Shown: piece by piece, positions 44,179-52,830 of the stretch | Numbering within the stretch: position 1 is the first letter of the stretch | How the letters are laid out: every line of letters begins with the position of its first letter | Assembly (NCBI RefSeq): GCF_000371785.1 | Contig: NZ_AQUI01000002.1 | Location: 962,590 to 1,026,589 of the forward strand | Direction of reading: 5' to 3' | DNA length: 64,000 bases | From: Actinopolyspora halophila DSM 43834 | GTDB taxonomy: Bacteria > Actinomycetota > Actinomycetes > Mycobacteriales > Pseudonocardiaceae | Program-made: the position numbers and the translations under genes | The notes under the pieces: generated by a model | Database searches by the model: none | What the model was told of the DNA's origin: nothing | What the model saw: the letters and a program-made list of their open reading frames with translations, nothing else

Positions 44179-44523
44179 ACGCCGTGTCCGTCCGGCTCGC
44201 CGAGGGGACCGTCGTGCCGCGGGGCCGGAACTCGCGGGCGAGGGCACCCGGAGCGCGCTGACAGCTTGTCGATTACTCCAAGTGCTCACCAATGGCCCGC
44301 GATCGGAGTACTCCCCATACTTCCGCTGAGTCATTAGAGTGTTGCGACAGCTACTCGGTTGAGGTTGTCCGTTCAGCTTGTGGGGGGGTGGTTGCGTGGC
44401 GGAGCCTCTCGCGGCGGTGCCGGTGGGCGGCGTGGGCGTTTCGGTGCTGCCCGCACCGGAGGAAGACCCCCGACACAACCGACGACTCGACCGGAAAGGC
44501 TCTATCGAGACTGGAGGAGAATC
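44179..44523 (+). other. 345-bp leader region of the ESX substrate genes
   Basis: Around 44387-44420 it carries GTTGCGTGGCGGAGCCTCTCG, close to the left flank of the intergenic repeat at 62710 and 52530 (TCGTGGCGGAACCTC). An AGGAG ribosome site (44514-44518) precedes the first gene. A promoter could lie near 44300-44360 but cannot be fixed by eye. Confidence 0.4.
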
Positions 44524-44907
44524 GTGCCGGAGAGTTCCTATCGGGAAGATGTGGCCGGTTCGCTTTCGTCCACCGAAGCAGCTTCGCCGAGCGGGTCCAT
44601 GCGGGTCGAGTCCTCCGCTTTGCCGGACCTCGTCGAGGCCCTGCAGTCCTCACTGGACCGAGTGGGAACGCAGATCGAGCACGCGATCACCGAACTCCGC
44701 ATACGTCCCTGGGCCGGTGATCCCGTCAGCACCGGTACGGCGGAGAAGTTCAACGAGCACTCGGTCGGTGGTGACAGGGCCGCGCTCACGGCGTTGTACG
44801 GGTATCGCGACAGACTCCAGGCGGCGGCCGACGCGTTGCGGGACGCCGAGACACGTTACCGGGCCGACGAGGACTCCAACGTGACCCGCATGCGGACGGG
44901 TTGTTGA
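44524..44907 (+). CDS. WXG100/PE-like type VII secretion substrate
   Basis: 127 aa, helical. Two helices flank a W-x-G turn (RPWAGDPVSTGTAEKFNEHS), and the C-terminal helix ends with YRADE, matching the YxxxD/E export signal. The first 28 residues are a Ser/Gly-rich tail. GTG 44524 lies 5 nt after GGAGGA; longer starts run into low-quality sequence. It forms a set with the PPE-like gene and EspG that follow, so it probably dimerises with the PPE-like protein for ESX export. Core ESX machinery is not in the window. Confidence 0.7.
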   Translation: MPESSYREDVAGSLSSTEAASPSGSMRVESSALPDLVEALQSSLDRVGTQIEHAITELRIRPWAGDPVSTGTAEKFNEHSVGGDRAALTALYGYRDRLQAAADALRDAETRYRADEDSNVTRMRTGC

Positions 44908-44935
44908 TTCCGACCGGCGCCGACGGGGAGTCCTT

Positions 44936-45790
44936 ATGAGTGATCACCGTTGGCAGGGTTACACCCATGCCGAGTTGTTCGAGATGTTGCACCAGGGCCC
45001 CGGGCCGGAGGCCTCCGATTCCCCGGTTCGCCGGTGGAGCGAACTCGGCCGAGCTCTGGAGGACATAGACAGCGGTATGGTGGCCGCGCTGCGCGCGGCC
45101 GCCGAGGACTGGGAGGGGCGTGCCTCCGAGAGTGCGCGGAACGCGCTCTCCCCGCTCGGTGAGTGGGCTGGACGGGCGCGGGAAGCCGCGGAACGGATGC
45201 GGAGCTGTTCGGAGCAGCAGGCCGAGTGCGTGGCCAAGGCCCGTGCGGAGATGCCCCCACCCGTCGAGGTCCGGGCGGAGGAGCCCAGCGGTCTCACCTC
45301 CACGCTGGTCCATCTGTTCGGTGGGCAGACCGATTACGAGCAGCAGGAGCGTCAGCAGGATGCCGCCGAGCAGCGGGCCTTCGACGTGATGCGGACGTAC
45401 CAGGCCTCCTCCGAGGCCAACGCGACCTCCCTGGCCTCCTTCGAACAACCGCCGCAGCTGGTGGTGGACGTTCCCCGGCAGCCGAGCTCGGGAGGGACGC
45501 AGGTGGGAGACGTGACCATCTCCTTGGGAAGTTCCGCGTCGAGTGGAACGGCCTCCGGGGCGGGCAGCGCCACCGGACGGGGCGGCGCGACGCGCTCGTC
45601 CGGCGCGGCGAACGGTGGCTCCTCCCCCGCGCGAAGCGGGTACACCGGCGACCGTGCGCGGGGCGAGCACGCCGGGGACGCGGAGGAGAGCGAACCGGTG
45701 GTCGAAGTGACGGGGACGACGGGTGACTCCGGCCCGTTCGACGAGCAGCGCACTTATACGCGCCCTGTGATCGGCGGTGACTCCGGTTGA
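44936..45790 (+). CDS. PPE-like type VII secretion substrate
   Basis: 284 aa. The N-terminal 170 residues are helical with the Pseudonocardiales PPE-type opening WQGYTHAELFEMLHQG and a W-x-G turn in AAEDWEGRASESARNAL. The C-terminal 110 residues are a Gly/Ser/Thr-rich, probably disordered tail ending in acidic residues. It lacks the classical PPE tripeptide of mycobacteria. Its stop overlaps the EspG start (TTGA). Secretion as a heterodimer with the 44524 product is inferred. Confidence 0.7.
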   Translation: MSDHRWQGYTHAELFEMLHQGPGPEASDSPVRRWSELGRALEDIDSGMVAALRAAAEDWEGRASESARNALSPLGEWAGRAREAAERMRSCSEQQAECVAKARAEMPPPVEVRAEEPSGLTSTLVHLFGGQTDYEQQERQQDAAEQRAFDVMRTYQASSEANATSLASFEQPPQLVVDVPRQPSSGGTQVGDVTISLGSSASSGTASGAGSATGRGGATRSSGAANGGSSPARSGYTGDRARGEHAGDAEESEPVVEVTGTTGDSGPFDEQRTYTRPVIGGDSG

Positions 45791-46599
45791 CCGACGCAGT
45801 GGACCGCGACGTGCGGACGGAGCCCGTCGAACTGTCCTTTGCGGAGTTGGACGTGCTCCGCGAGCACCTCGGGACGGAGAGCCTCCCGCTCGTGCTCAAG
45901 GTCCCCTCACCGGGCAGGACGCACGCCGAACGTCGTGAGCTGGTCGAGCACGTGTGGCGTGGCCTGGACGAGCGCGGGCTGTGCGGCACCAGGGGGTTGC
46001 ACGAGCGGATGGAGCGGATGCTGCTGATGCTGGCGGCACCGCGCTACGAGGTCGACGGTCGTTGCTGGCTCGACCGCAGCGTTCGGGTGTGCGCGGTCGG
46101 GAGCGGGCGTTCCGAATCGGACGAGGCGGTCGTGGTGACCAAGGAGGACGGAACAGTTTCGCTGCGGCCCGCCGCGCCGACCGGGTTGGCGCGAGAAGCC
46201 GTCTCCGCCGTGTTGCCCGCCGTGCCGGTGGGGACGGGCCGTTCGGTCACCCTGCCCAGCGAGACGTTGGACGCGGCGGCTGCCGAGGCCGCGGACGATC
46301 TCATGCGTCTGCGTGAGTCGCTGCGCTCGCGCGGGGTGCGGGACGAGGACGCGGAGATGCTGGCCGGGATGCTCGAGGGGGCACGTGCCCGGGGGCAGTT
46401 CGGTGTCGCCGTGCGGAGGCCGCGTTCCGGTCGGCGGCGGGCGGAGCAGGTGGTCGGCTTCTTCGACTCGGAGCGGGGGCGCTACACCCAGCTGCGCGGT
46501 GCCTCCCCTTCCGGTGAGTCGTGGACCACCGTGGCCCCGGCGGACCGGCGTGGCCTGGTCGGCAGGCTGGAGACCCTGCTCGGGGAAGTCGAGCGGTGA
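45787..46599 (+). CDS. EspG-family ESX secretion chaperone
   Basis: 270 aa of the EspG family, cytosolic chaperones that hold PE/PPE pairs for delivery to the ESX ATPase. The diagnostic start is VELSFAELDVLREHLGTESLPLVL, followed by SPGRTHAERRELV. Central and C-terminal beta-sheet regions include GQFGVAVRRPRSGRRRAEQVVGFFD and RGRYTQLRG. The TTG start overlaps the PPE-like stop, supporting an operon and a dedicated substrate-chaperone set. Confidence 0.85.
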   Translation: MTDAVDRDVRTEPVELSFAELDVLREHLGTESLPLVLKVPSPGRTHAERRELVEHVWRGLDERGLCGTRGLHERMERMLLMLAAPRYEVDGRCWLDRSVRVCAVGSGRSESDEAVVVTKEDGTVSLRPAAPTGLAREAVSAVLPAVPVGTGRSVTLPSETLDAAAAEAADDLMRLRESLRSRGVRDEDAEMLAGMLEGARARGQFGVAVRRPRSGRRRAEQVVGFFDSERGRYTQLRGASPSGESWTTVAPADRRGLVGRLETLLGEVER

Positions 46600-46634
46600 C
46601 GGGTCCGGGGTGGCGCGCGGGTGCTCGGGTGGCC

Positions 46635-46688
46635 GGCGCCGCGCCGCGCAGGCCGCTGCTCGAGAGCGGCCCAACGCGGCGCGGCGCC
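46635..46688. terminator. Bidirectional terminator between espG and glpD
   Basis: A nested hairpin: outer perfect 14-bp stem GGCGCCGCGCCGCG (46635-46648) / CGCGGCGCGGCGCC (46675-46688), inner stem GGCCGCT (46651-46657) / AGCGGCC (46665-46671). It lies between convergent genes and should terminate both. Confidence 0.85.
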
Positions 46689-46740
46689 GACTCACGTGCC
46701 GGCTACCCGGCCTGCCGAGCAAAGCCGTGCGAACTCTGAA

Positions 46741-48480
46741 TCAACTCACCGGTTCGACGAGCTGGTCGCGCGCTTCCGGCGCCGCGACCCGCGTGGCGTC
46801 GGCGGCCTGGTCGTCGGGCTGGTCCTGCGACTCGCGTTCGGCCCGCACGCGCTCGGAGTACCTCTCGACCTCGTTGGTGATGCGCTGCTCGTCCCAGCCC
46901 AGCTGTTCGCCGATCAGCCGCGCGACCTGGTCGGCGCAGTCGACACCTCGGTGGGGGTACTCGAACGAGATCCGGGTGCGCCTGGTCAGGACGTCCTCCA
47001 GGTGCAGCGCCGCCTCGTTACGGACCGCGTACACCGCCTCGGCCTTGAGGTAGTTGGGCGCCTCGTCGATGGGCTTCAGGAGATCGGGGTTCTCGTCGCC
47101 GAGGGCGAGCACCTCGTGCACCATCGAGCCGTAGCGGTCGAGCAGGTGCCTGACCCGGTAGGGGTGCAGGCCGTGCGCGGCGGCCAGCTGGTCGGCCTGA
47201 TTGACCAGTGCGTGGTACCCGTCCGCGCCGAGCAGCGGCACCTTGTCCGTGATGGACGAGGCCATGCGCCCCGAGACGTCGTTGCTGACCGCGTCCACCG
47301 CGTCCTTGGCCATCACCCGGTAGGTGGTGTACTTGCCGCCCGCGATCGCGATCATGCCGGGGGCCACCCGTGCCACCGCGTGCTCCCTGGAGAGCTTCGA
47401 GGTGTCGTCGTTCTCCCCGGCCAGCAGCGGCCGCAGACCGGCGTAGACACCTTCGATGTCGGAGTGCTGCAGCGGTGTCGCGAGCACGGTGTTGACGTGG
47501 TCGAGTATGTAGTCGATGTCCTTCTTGGTCGCCGCGGGATGGGCGAGGTCGAGGTACCAGTCGGTGTCGGTGGTTCCGATGATCCAGTGATTGCCCCACG
47601 GGATGACGAACAGCACGGACTTCTCGGTACGCAGGATCATGCCGCTGTCCGCGACGATGCGGTCGCGCGGAACGACCACGTGCACGCCCTTGCTCGCGCG
47701 CACGCGGAAGCGGCCGCGGCCCCCGGACAGTCGTTGCAGTTCGTCGGTCCAGACACCGGTGGCGTTGATCACCGTCTGGGCGCGGACCTCGGTTTCCCTG
47801 CCGTCCTCGACGTCGCGGAGCCGTGCACCGGCGATCCTGTCGGCCTCGTGGACGAAGTCGACGACCTGGGTCGAGGTGCGCACCACGGCTCCGTAGCGGG
47901 CCGCGGTGCGGGCAACGGTCATGGTGTGCCTGGCGTCGTCGGTCTGCGCGTCGTAGTAGCGCACCGCGCCGATCATGGCGTCGCGTTTGAGGGCGGGCAC
48001 CATCCGCTGCGCCCCCGCGCGGGTCAGGTGCTTCTGACCGGGGACGGAACGTGCTCCGCCCATGCGGTCGTAGAGCAGCAGCCCGGCTGCGGTGTAGGGG
48101 CGCTCCCAGATCCTGTGGGTCAGGGGGTAGAGGAAGCTCACCGGTTTGACCAGGTGCGGGGCGAGCCGGTTGAGCATCAGCTCACGCTCGTGCAGTGCCT
48201 CGCGAACCAGCGAGAACTCGAGCTGCTCCAGGTAGCGGAGCCCTCCGTGGAAGAGCTTGCTCGAGCGGCTGGAGGTTCCGGCCGCGAGGTCGCGCGCCTC
48301 GACCAGCGCCACGCGAAGACCGCGCGTGGCAGCGTCCAGCGCGACCCCGGCCCCGGTGATGCCGCCGCCTACTACGACGACGTCGAACTCCTCCTCACCG
48401 AGGCGTCGCCAGTTCTCCTCGTGTTCTTCCGGGCCGAGTTTGGCCTGCCGCTCGGCGGTTCCCGGTTTGTCACTGGACAC
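46741..48480 (-). CDS. glpD: Aerobic glycerol-3-phosphate dehydrogenase
   Basis: 579 aa FAD enzyme oxidising sn-glycerol-3-phosphate to dihydroxyacetone phosphate and feeding electrons to quinone at the membrane. It has the FAD motif DVVVVGGGITGAGVALDAA, the FAD/substrate loop GTSSRSSKLFHGGLRYLE, and IIGTTDTDW and AGGKYTTYR; a helical C-terminal domain follows. The GTG at 48480 lies 6 nt after GAGGAGG; longer starts are not supported. It follows glpR on the same strand (145-bp gap) and is the counterpart of M. tuberculosis glpD2 (Rv3302c). Confidence 0.93.
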   Translation of the reverse strand: MSSDKPGTAERQAKLGPEEHEENWRRLGEEEFDVVVVGGGITGAGVALDAATRGLRVALVEARDLAAGTSSRSSKLFHGGLRYLEQLEFSLVREALHERELMLNRLAPHLVKPVSFLYPLTHRIWERPYTAAGLLLYDRMGGARSVPGQKHLTRAGAQRMVPALKRDAMIGAVRYYDAQTDDARHTMTVARTAARYGAVVRTSTQVVDFVHEADRIAGARLRDVEDGRETEVRAQTVINATGVWTDELQRLSGGRGRFRVRASKGVHVVVPRDRIVADSGMILRTEKSVLFVIPWGNHWIIGTTDTDWYLDLAHPAATKKDIDYILDHVNTVLATPLQHSDIEGVYAGLRPLLAGENDDTSKLSREHAVARVAPGMIAIAGGKYTTYRVMAKDAVDAVSNDVSGRMASSITDKVPLLGADGYHALVNQADQLAAAHGLHPYRVRHLLDRYGSMVHEVLALGDENPDLLKPIDEAPNYLKAEAVYAVRNEAALHLEDVLTRRTRISFEYPHRGVDCADQVARLIGEQLGWDEQRITNEVERYSERVRAERESQDQPDDQAADATRVAAPEARDQLVEPVS

Positions 48481-48625
48481 TTGTGTCCTCCTCGCTCGTT
48501 TCGCAGCCCAACCGCCGACGGCGGAACGCCTCACCGCGAGTACATCCGACAGCGGTCATGATGCCGGATGAGCACGCGATGCGCGTGGTGTGCGACAGGC
48601 GGTTCGCCGGTGCCCGGGCGCCGGA

Positions 48626-49414
48626 TCAGCCGGAGCGGCGCACCGTGGCTCCTCTGTCACGCAGCGCTTCGACCTCGGTCTCCGGTGTCCTCGAATCGAC
48701 GATCACCGTGTCGAAGTGCTCCGCGGGCGCGACCGCGTGCAGCGCGCGTCTGCGGAACTTGGTGTGGTCGACGTAGAGCACACGGCGGCTTGCCGAGGCG
48801 AGCATGGCCTTTTTGAGCTGCACCATTTCCTGTTGCGGGTAGAAACAGACACCGTCGGTGACGGCGGAGACGGACATGATCGCGAGGTCTACTCGCATTC
48901 CACGGAGCGCATCCAGCGCCATGCCGCCGACGAAGGCGTCCGCCCAGGGAAGGAAGTCGCCTCCGATGCAGATCAGGTGGATTCCCTGCTGTCCCGCGAG
49001 TTCCCCGAATACGCCGCGGTGGTTGGTAACCACGGTCAGCGGGGCTCGGTCCGGCAGCAGTCTGGCCAGGTAGACCCCGGTGGTCGAGTCGTCGAGCATC
49101 AGGGCCTGCCCCGGCTCGACCAGCTCGGCGGCGGCCCTGGCCAGCTCGGTCTTCTCCGCCTCGTTCTGCTGCATCCGGTACTCGGAAGCCGCTTCGTACA
49201 GCAGTGAAGAGGCGGCTGAGACGCAACCCCTGTTGCGATGCACCAGTCCCTGGGACTCCAGCTCGGCCAGATCCCGGTAGACGGTCATCGCGCTGGCTTC
49301 CACGGTCGCGATCAGGTCGTCGATGCGCAGGGTTCCTTCGGCCATGACCAACTCGGTGATCTTGCGCCTGCGGTCCTGCTGTCGTCCGGACGGGCGCTTG
49401 CCCTGCGTGGCCAT
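48626..49414 (-). CDS. glpR: DeoR/GlpR-family transcriptional repressor
   Basis: 262 aa. The N-terminal DeoR winged helix (RRRKITELVMAEGTLRIDDL, then SAMTVYRDLAELESQGLVHR) precedes a sugar-phosphate-sensing domain (LMLDDSTTGVYLARLL, TVVTNHRGVFGEL, FVGGMALDAL). Flanked by glpD downstream and glpF-glpK divergently, it is probably the glycerol-3-phosphate-responsive repressor of this regulon. The ATG at 49414 is chosen because AGAGGA lies 6 nt upstream; ATG 49420 overlaps the ribosome site. Confidence 0.88.
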   Translation of the reverse strand: MATQGKRPSGRQQDRRRKITELVMAEGTLRIDDLIATVEASAMTVYRDLAELESQGLVHRNRGCVSAASSLLYEAASEYRMQQNEAEKTELARAAAELVEPGQALMLDDSTTGVYLARLLPDRAPLTVVTNHRGVFGELAGQQGIHLICIGGDFLPWADAFVGGMALDALRGMRVDLAIMSVSAVTDGVCFYPQQEMVQLKKAMLASASRRVLYVDHTKFRRRALHAVAPAEHFDTVIVDSRTPETEVEALRDRGATVRRSG

Positions 49415-49740
49415 CGTCATTCCTCTCGCGCCACTCCGGCTACATGGACAGGTGTCATCATCCACCGCCTCCGAAGTGTCCGTCCGCTGTGCGGGCCGGC
49501 TCGCGTGATTCGGTGAGTCGCCCCGGACGCGTCAAGTAAACCACCTGAACCGATAAAAACATCAAGCTGGGGTTATTGCAATGTTTATTTTCACAGGTCT
49601 AGTGTGACCCAATCTTCAACCGGCAGACATGCGAAGTCTCATGCGGAGGTGGTACCGGCTATGCGGTGGCACACGACACACGAAACTCCCGCTGGATGGG
49701 CACCGATGCCCGCGGGTCGGCCTGACACGGGAGGTCCACG
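49415..49740. promoter_or_regulatory. Divergent glpR / glpFK control region
   Basis: A markedly AT-rich patch (about 49545-49600) contains the inverted repeat AAACAT (49557-49562) / ATGTTT (49581-49586) and the dyad TCACA ggtctag TGTGA (49591-49607). These are the best candidates for GlpR operators and for the glpF promoter. No gene lies in the 326-bp gap. Confidence 0.5.
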
Positions 49741-50484
49741 ATGAGCGCGGGAGCGATATTCGTCTTCGAGCTGCTCGGCACGGCCACGCTCACCCTGCTC
49801 GGCTGCGGTGTCGTCGCGAACGTGACCCTGAGCCGGACCCTCGGCAACAACGGTGGGTGGCTGCTGGTCAACTTCGGCTGGGGTTTCGCGGTCTTCGCGG
49901 GTGCGAGCATCGCCGCCCCGACGGGCGCCCACATCAACCCCGCGGTGACCATCGGGATGGCCGTGAACGGCCAGCTCGAGTGGTCCCAGGTGCCGATCTA
50001 CCTCGTGGCGCAGGTCCTCGGCGGTCTGCTCGGTGCGGTCGCCTGCTGGCTGACCTACAAGCTGCAGTTCGACACGCACGACGACCCGGCGAACACGCTC
50101 GGGATCTTCGCCACGGGGCCCACTGTCCGCAACGGCACGTGGAACCTCGTCACGGAGATCATCGGGACCTTCGTGCTGGTGTTCTGGATCCTGCTCAGCC
50201 CGGGAGCCTCCACCGGATCGAACGGGATACCCGATTTCGGCAACGCTGCTCTCGGCTACGCAGGCGTGGCTTTCATCGTGATCGGCATCGGAAGCTCGCT
50301 CGGCGGGCCGACGGGGTACGCGATCAACCCGGCACGTGATCTCGGGCCGCGCATCGCCTACGCCTTAATGCCCATCCGGGGCAAGGGAACCGCGGACTGG
50401 GGTTATGCCTGGGTGCCGATCGTCGGCCCGCTACTCGGCGGCGCGCTCGCCGGTGCGCTCGCGCTGACGCTGCCCGCCACCTGA
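49741..50484 (+). CDS. glpF: Glycerol facilitator (MIP/aquaglyceroporin)
   Basis: 247 aa channel with six helices and two half-helices bearing the NPA boxes [14 protein letters not shown] and [14 protein letters not shown]. The Asp after the second NPA (NPARD) marks the glycerol-conducting subgroup. It starts with ATG after GGGAGG and is followed by glpK after 101 bp. It allows glycerol diffusion across the membrane, trapped by GlpK. It is intact, unlike the MIP gene at 35953. Confidence 0.92.
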   Translation: MSAGAIFVFELLGTATLTLLGCGVVANVTLSRTLGNNGGWLLVNFGWGFAVFAGASIAAPTGAHINPAVTIGMAVNGQLEWSQVPIYLVAQVLGGLLGAVACWLTYKLQFDTHDDPANTLGIFATGPTVRNGTWNLVTEIIGTFVLVFWILLSPGASTGSNGIPDFGNAALGYAGVAFIVIGIGSSLGGPTGYAINPARDLGPRIAYALMPIRGKGTADWGYAWVPIVGPLLGGALAGALALTLPAT

Positions 50485-50585
50485 AACCCGACGGGTACGT
50501 TCTACCCGCAGGTCGTGTAGCGGGCATTCTCGAAACAGACACCCCGTATCCGTCCAACGAACGTGCGGATTGGAAGGTAGCGAAC

Positions 50586-52091
50586 ATGGGTTCCTACATC
50601 GCATCCATCGATCAGGGGACCACCTCGACCCGGTGCATCATCTTCAACCACTCGGGCCAAGTGGTCTCGGTCGATCAGGTCGAACATCAGCAGATCATGC
50701 CCAAAGCGGGGTGGGTCGAACACGACCCGATGGAGATCTGGACCAACACCAGGCAGGTTTGCGCGGGGGCGCTCGCCAAGGCCGACCTGGTGCTGTCCGA
50801 GGTGGCGGCGGTCGGTATCACGAACCAGCGGGAAACCACCGTGGTGTGGGACCGCAAGACCGGCGAGCCCGTGTACAACGCGATCGTGTGGCAGGACACC
50901 CGCACCGACGAGATCGTGAGCGCGCTCGCCCAGGGCGAGGGAGGACAGAGCCGGTACCAGTCCAGGACCGGCCTTCCGCTGGCGACCTACTTCTCCGGGC
51001 CCAAGATCCGCTGGATCCTGGACAACGTGGACGGAGCGCGGGAGAGGGCCGAACGCGGTGAGCTGATGTTCGGCACCATGGACACCTGGGTGCTGTGGAA
51101 CTCCACCGGCGGCATCGACGGCGGGTTGCACGTCACGGACCCGACCAACGCCTCCCGCACCATGCTGATGAACCTGCACACCCTGACCTGGGACGAGGAC
51201 ATCTGCGCCGAGTTCGGCATCCCCATGTCGATGCTGCCGGAGATCCGCTCCTCCTCCGAGATATACGCCCACTTCAGGCCGCGCGGTGTGCTCGGTGGTC
51301 TGCCGATCTCCGGCATCCTCGGTGACCAGCAGGCCGCGACTTTCGGGCAGGCGTGCCTGACCCCGGGCGAGGCCAAGAACACCTACGGCACGGGCAACTT
51401 CCTGCTGCTCAACACGGGAACCGAACCCGTGCTCAGCCAGAACGGCCTGGTCACCACGGTCGGCTACAAGATCGACGATCAGCCGACCGTGTACTGCCTG
51501 GAAGGCTCCATCGCCGTTACCGGCTCGCTCGTGCAGTGGCTGCGGGACAACCTCGGTCTGATCGGCAGTGCGCCCGAGGTCGAACAGGTGGCCTCCGAGG
51601 TCGAGGACAACGGCGGCGCCTACTTCGTCCCGGCCTTCTCCGGGCTGTTCGCCCCCCACTGGCGCGCGGACGCGCGAGGGGTGATCGCGGGGTTGACCAG
51701 GTTCGTGAACAGAGGACACCTGGCCCGCGCCGTGCTGGAGTCGACGGCCTTCCAGACCCGCGAGGTCGCCGAGGCGATGAACGCGGACTCCGGGGTCGAC
51801 CTGAAGGCGCTCAAGGTGGACGGCGGCATGGTCAACAACGAGTTGTTGATGCAGTTCCAGTCCGACATCCTCGGCGTGTCGGTGATCCGCCCCACGGTCA
51901 ACGAGACCACGGCGTTGGGCGCGGCCTACGCGGCCGGTCTCGCGGTCGGCTTCTGGTCCGGGGAGAAGGACATCCGCGCGAACTGGGCCGAGGACAAGGT
52001 CTGGGAGCCGAAGATGACCGAGCAGGCGCGTGAGCAGCAGTACCACGAGTGGCAGAAGGCCGTGACCAAGACCTTCGGCTGGGTCGAGTAG
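50586..52091 (+). CDS. glpK: Glycerol kinase
   Basis: 501 aa FGGY kinase phosphorylating glycerol to glycerol-3-phosphate. N-terminal [15 protein letters not shown] is the phosphate-1 loop; [25 protein letters not shown] and [11 protein letters not shown] follow in order, with the C-terminal [19 protein letters not shown] signature. ATG 50586 after GGAAGG. It forms the glpFK operon, whose product feeds the divergent GlpD. A hairpin terminator follows. Confidence 0.95.
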   Translation: MGSYIASIDQGTTSTRCIIFNHSGQVVSVDQVEHQQIMPKAGWVEHDPMEIWTNTRQVCAGALAKADLVLSEVAAVGITNQRETTVVWDRKTGEPVYNAIVWQDTRTDEIVSALAQGEGGQSRYQSRTGLPLATYFSGPKIRWILDNVDGARERAERGELMFGTMDTWVLWNSTGGIDGGLHVTDPTNASRTMLMNLHTLTWDEDICAEFGIPMSMLPEIRSSSEIYAHFRPRGVLGGLPISGILGDQQAATFGQACLTPGEAKNTYGTGNFLLLNTGTEPVLSQNGLVTTVGYKIDDQPTVYCLEGSIAVTGSLVQWLRDNLGLIGSAPEVEQVASEVEDNGGAYFVPAFSGLFAPHWRADARGVIAGLTRFVNRGHLARAVLESTAFQTREVAEAMNADSGVDLKALKVDGGMVNNELLMQFQSDILGVSVIRPTVNETTALGAAYAAGLAVGFWSGEKDIRANWAEDKVWEPKMTEQAREQQYHEWQKAVTKTFGWVE

Positions 52092-52105
52092 GAAGGGCGG
52101 GAGCA

Positions 52106-52135
52106 CCCCGGTCTCCACGGCGCGAGAGGCCGGGG
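52106..52135 (+). terminator. Hairpin terminator after glpK
   Basis: CCCCGGTCTC (52106-52115) pairs with GAGA and CCGGGG (52124-52135) around a two-base bulge, 14 nt after the glpK stop. Confidence 0.6.
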
Positions 52136-52188
52136 CACCGTTCCTCCGGTTAGGCAGCGGGACGCCCCCGTGCTGGCCGGAGCGCGAC

Positions 52189-52245
52189 GTTTCGCGCGAA
52201 ACTGTCACTTCGGAATCGTTCCGGGAGTAACGTTTCGCGCGAAAC
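52189..52245. repeat. Paired parS-like palindrome element, copy 2
   Basis: Two perfect 14-bp palindromes GTTTCGCGCGAAAC at 52189-52202 and 52232-52245, 43 bp apart centre to centre, with a 29-bp spacer carrying CGGAAtcgTTCCG. Spacing and spacer core match copy 1 at 3653-3709. It lies between glpK and the zinc-ribbon gene. Confidence 0.8.
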
Positions 52246-52290
52246 TGTAGGACTCGGGTGCGGTGGAGCACCTCTGCGAGGTGGGCGGGT

Positions 52291-52497
52291 ATGGACGAGA
52301 AGCGATCCGTGGACTTCTCCCGGGGGCCGAACACGGTGTGCTTCACCTGCGGCGGTTTCCGCAAGGTCAGCGAACCGCGGCTGTACATGATCCAGGCGAC
52401 CGAGGACACCAGGGCCGGAATGACGCTCGGTGAGTGGCGGGACTGCCCGGACTGCCGTGCGGGCGGACTGCTGCCCGGGATCAGACCGCCGGTTTAA
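52291..52497 (+). CDS. Small zinc-ribbon-like protein
   Basis: 68 aa. Two CxxC knuckles, VCFTCGG and DCPDCRAGG, separated by about 30 residues suggest one structural zinc site. No family name recognised. The ATG at 52291 has only a weak ribosome site (GGTGGGCGGG); a GTG a little upstream would extend it. It starts 46 bp after the paired palindrome element. Codon use is typical, so it is probably a real gene. Confidence 0.6.
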   Translation: MDEKRSVDFSRGPNTVCFTCGGFRKVSEPRLYMIQATEDTRAGMTLGEWRDCPDCRAGGLLPGIRPPV

Positions 52498-52830
52498 GAG
52501 AGTGCGCGGACTTGGTCTGCGTGGGTGGTTCCGTGGCGGAACCTCAGTCGGCGCCCGGCTCCGGGTGCCCGACATCGAGTAGCCACCTACGCCACGTCGG
52601 GCCTTCCTCGCCGGGCACTCGACTGAGAACCCGCGGCGGTGCCGGTTGCGTAGGCTCGAAAGCACCTGCGTTGAACGGATCCTTTGGTCGGAACTCCCGG
52701 TTGGGAGTTCGGCGGTGCCGACTGTCCAGGCTCGAAAGCGCTCACGTTGAGCGGCGCCCTTCTGCTGGAAGTTCCCGGCGGAAGTGCGGTGGCGGGCGGC
52801 GGCTCCACATCGCCCCCGCCCGCCTGCGGG
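52498..52830 (+). other. 333-bp repeat-filled gap
   Basis: Holds loop-conserved hairpin repeat D and a degenerate tandem duplication of about 76 bp (52653-52728 and 52729-52799). Each copy begins GGCTCGAAAGC and contains a GGAAnTnCCGG-GGnAGTnCGG hairpin-like block. No gene is supported. Confidence 0.6.
52543..52627 (+). repeat. Loop-conserved hairpin repeat, copy D
   Basis: Stem arms CTCAGTCG (52543-52550), GCCCGG (52553-52558) and GCCCGAC (52567-52573) pair with GTCGGGC (52596-52602), CCGGGC (52611-52616) and CGACTGAG (52620-52627). The loop ATCGAGTAGCCACCTACGCC matches copies A-C although the stems differ in sequence. Confidence 0.85.

Noticed and set aside
49591-49607. CRP/cAMP-receptor site from the TCACA and TGTGA halves
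   Set aside because: The half-sites are in the reverse order (TCACA-N7-TGTGA) of the CRP consensus TGTGA-N6-TCACA.
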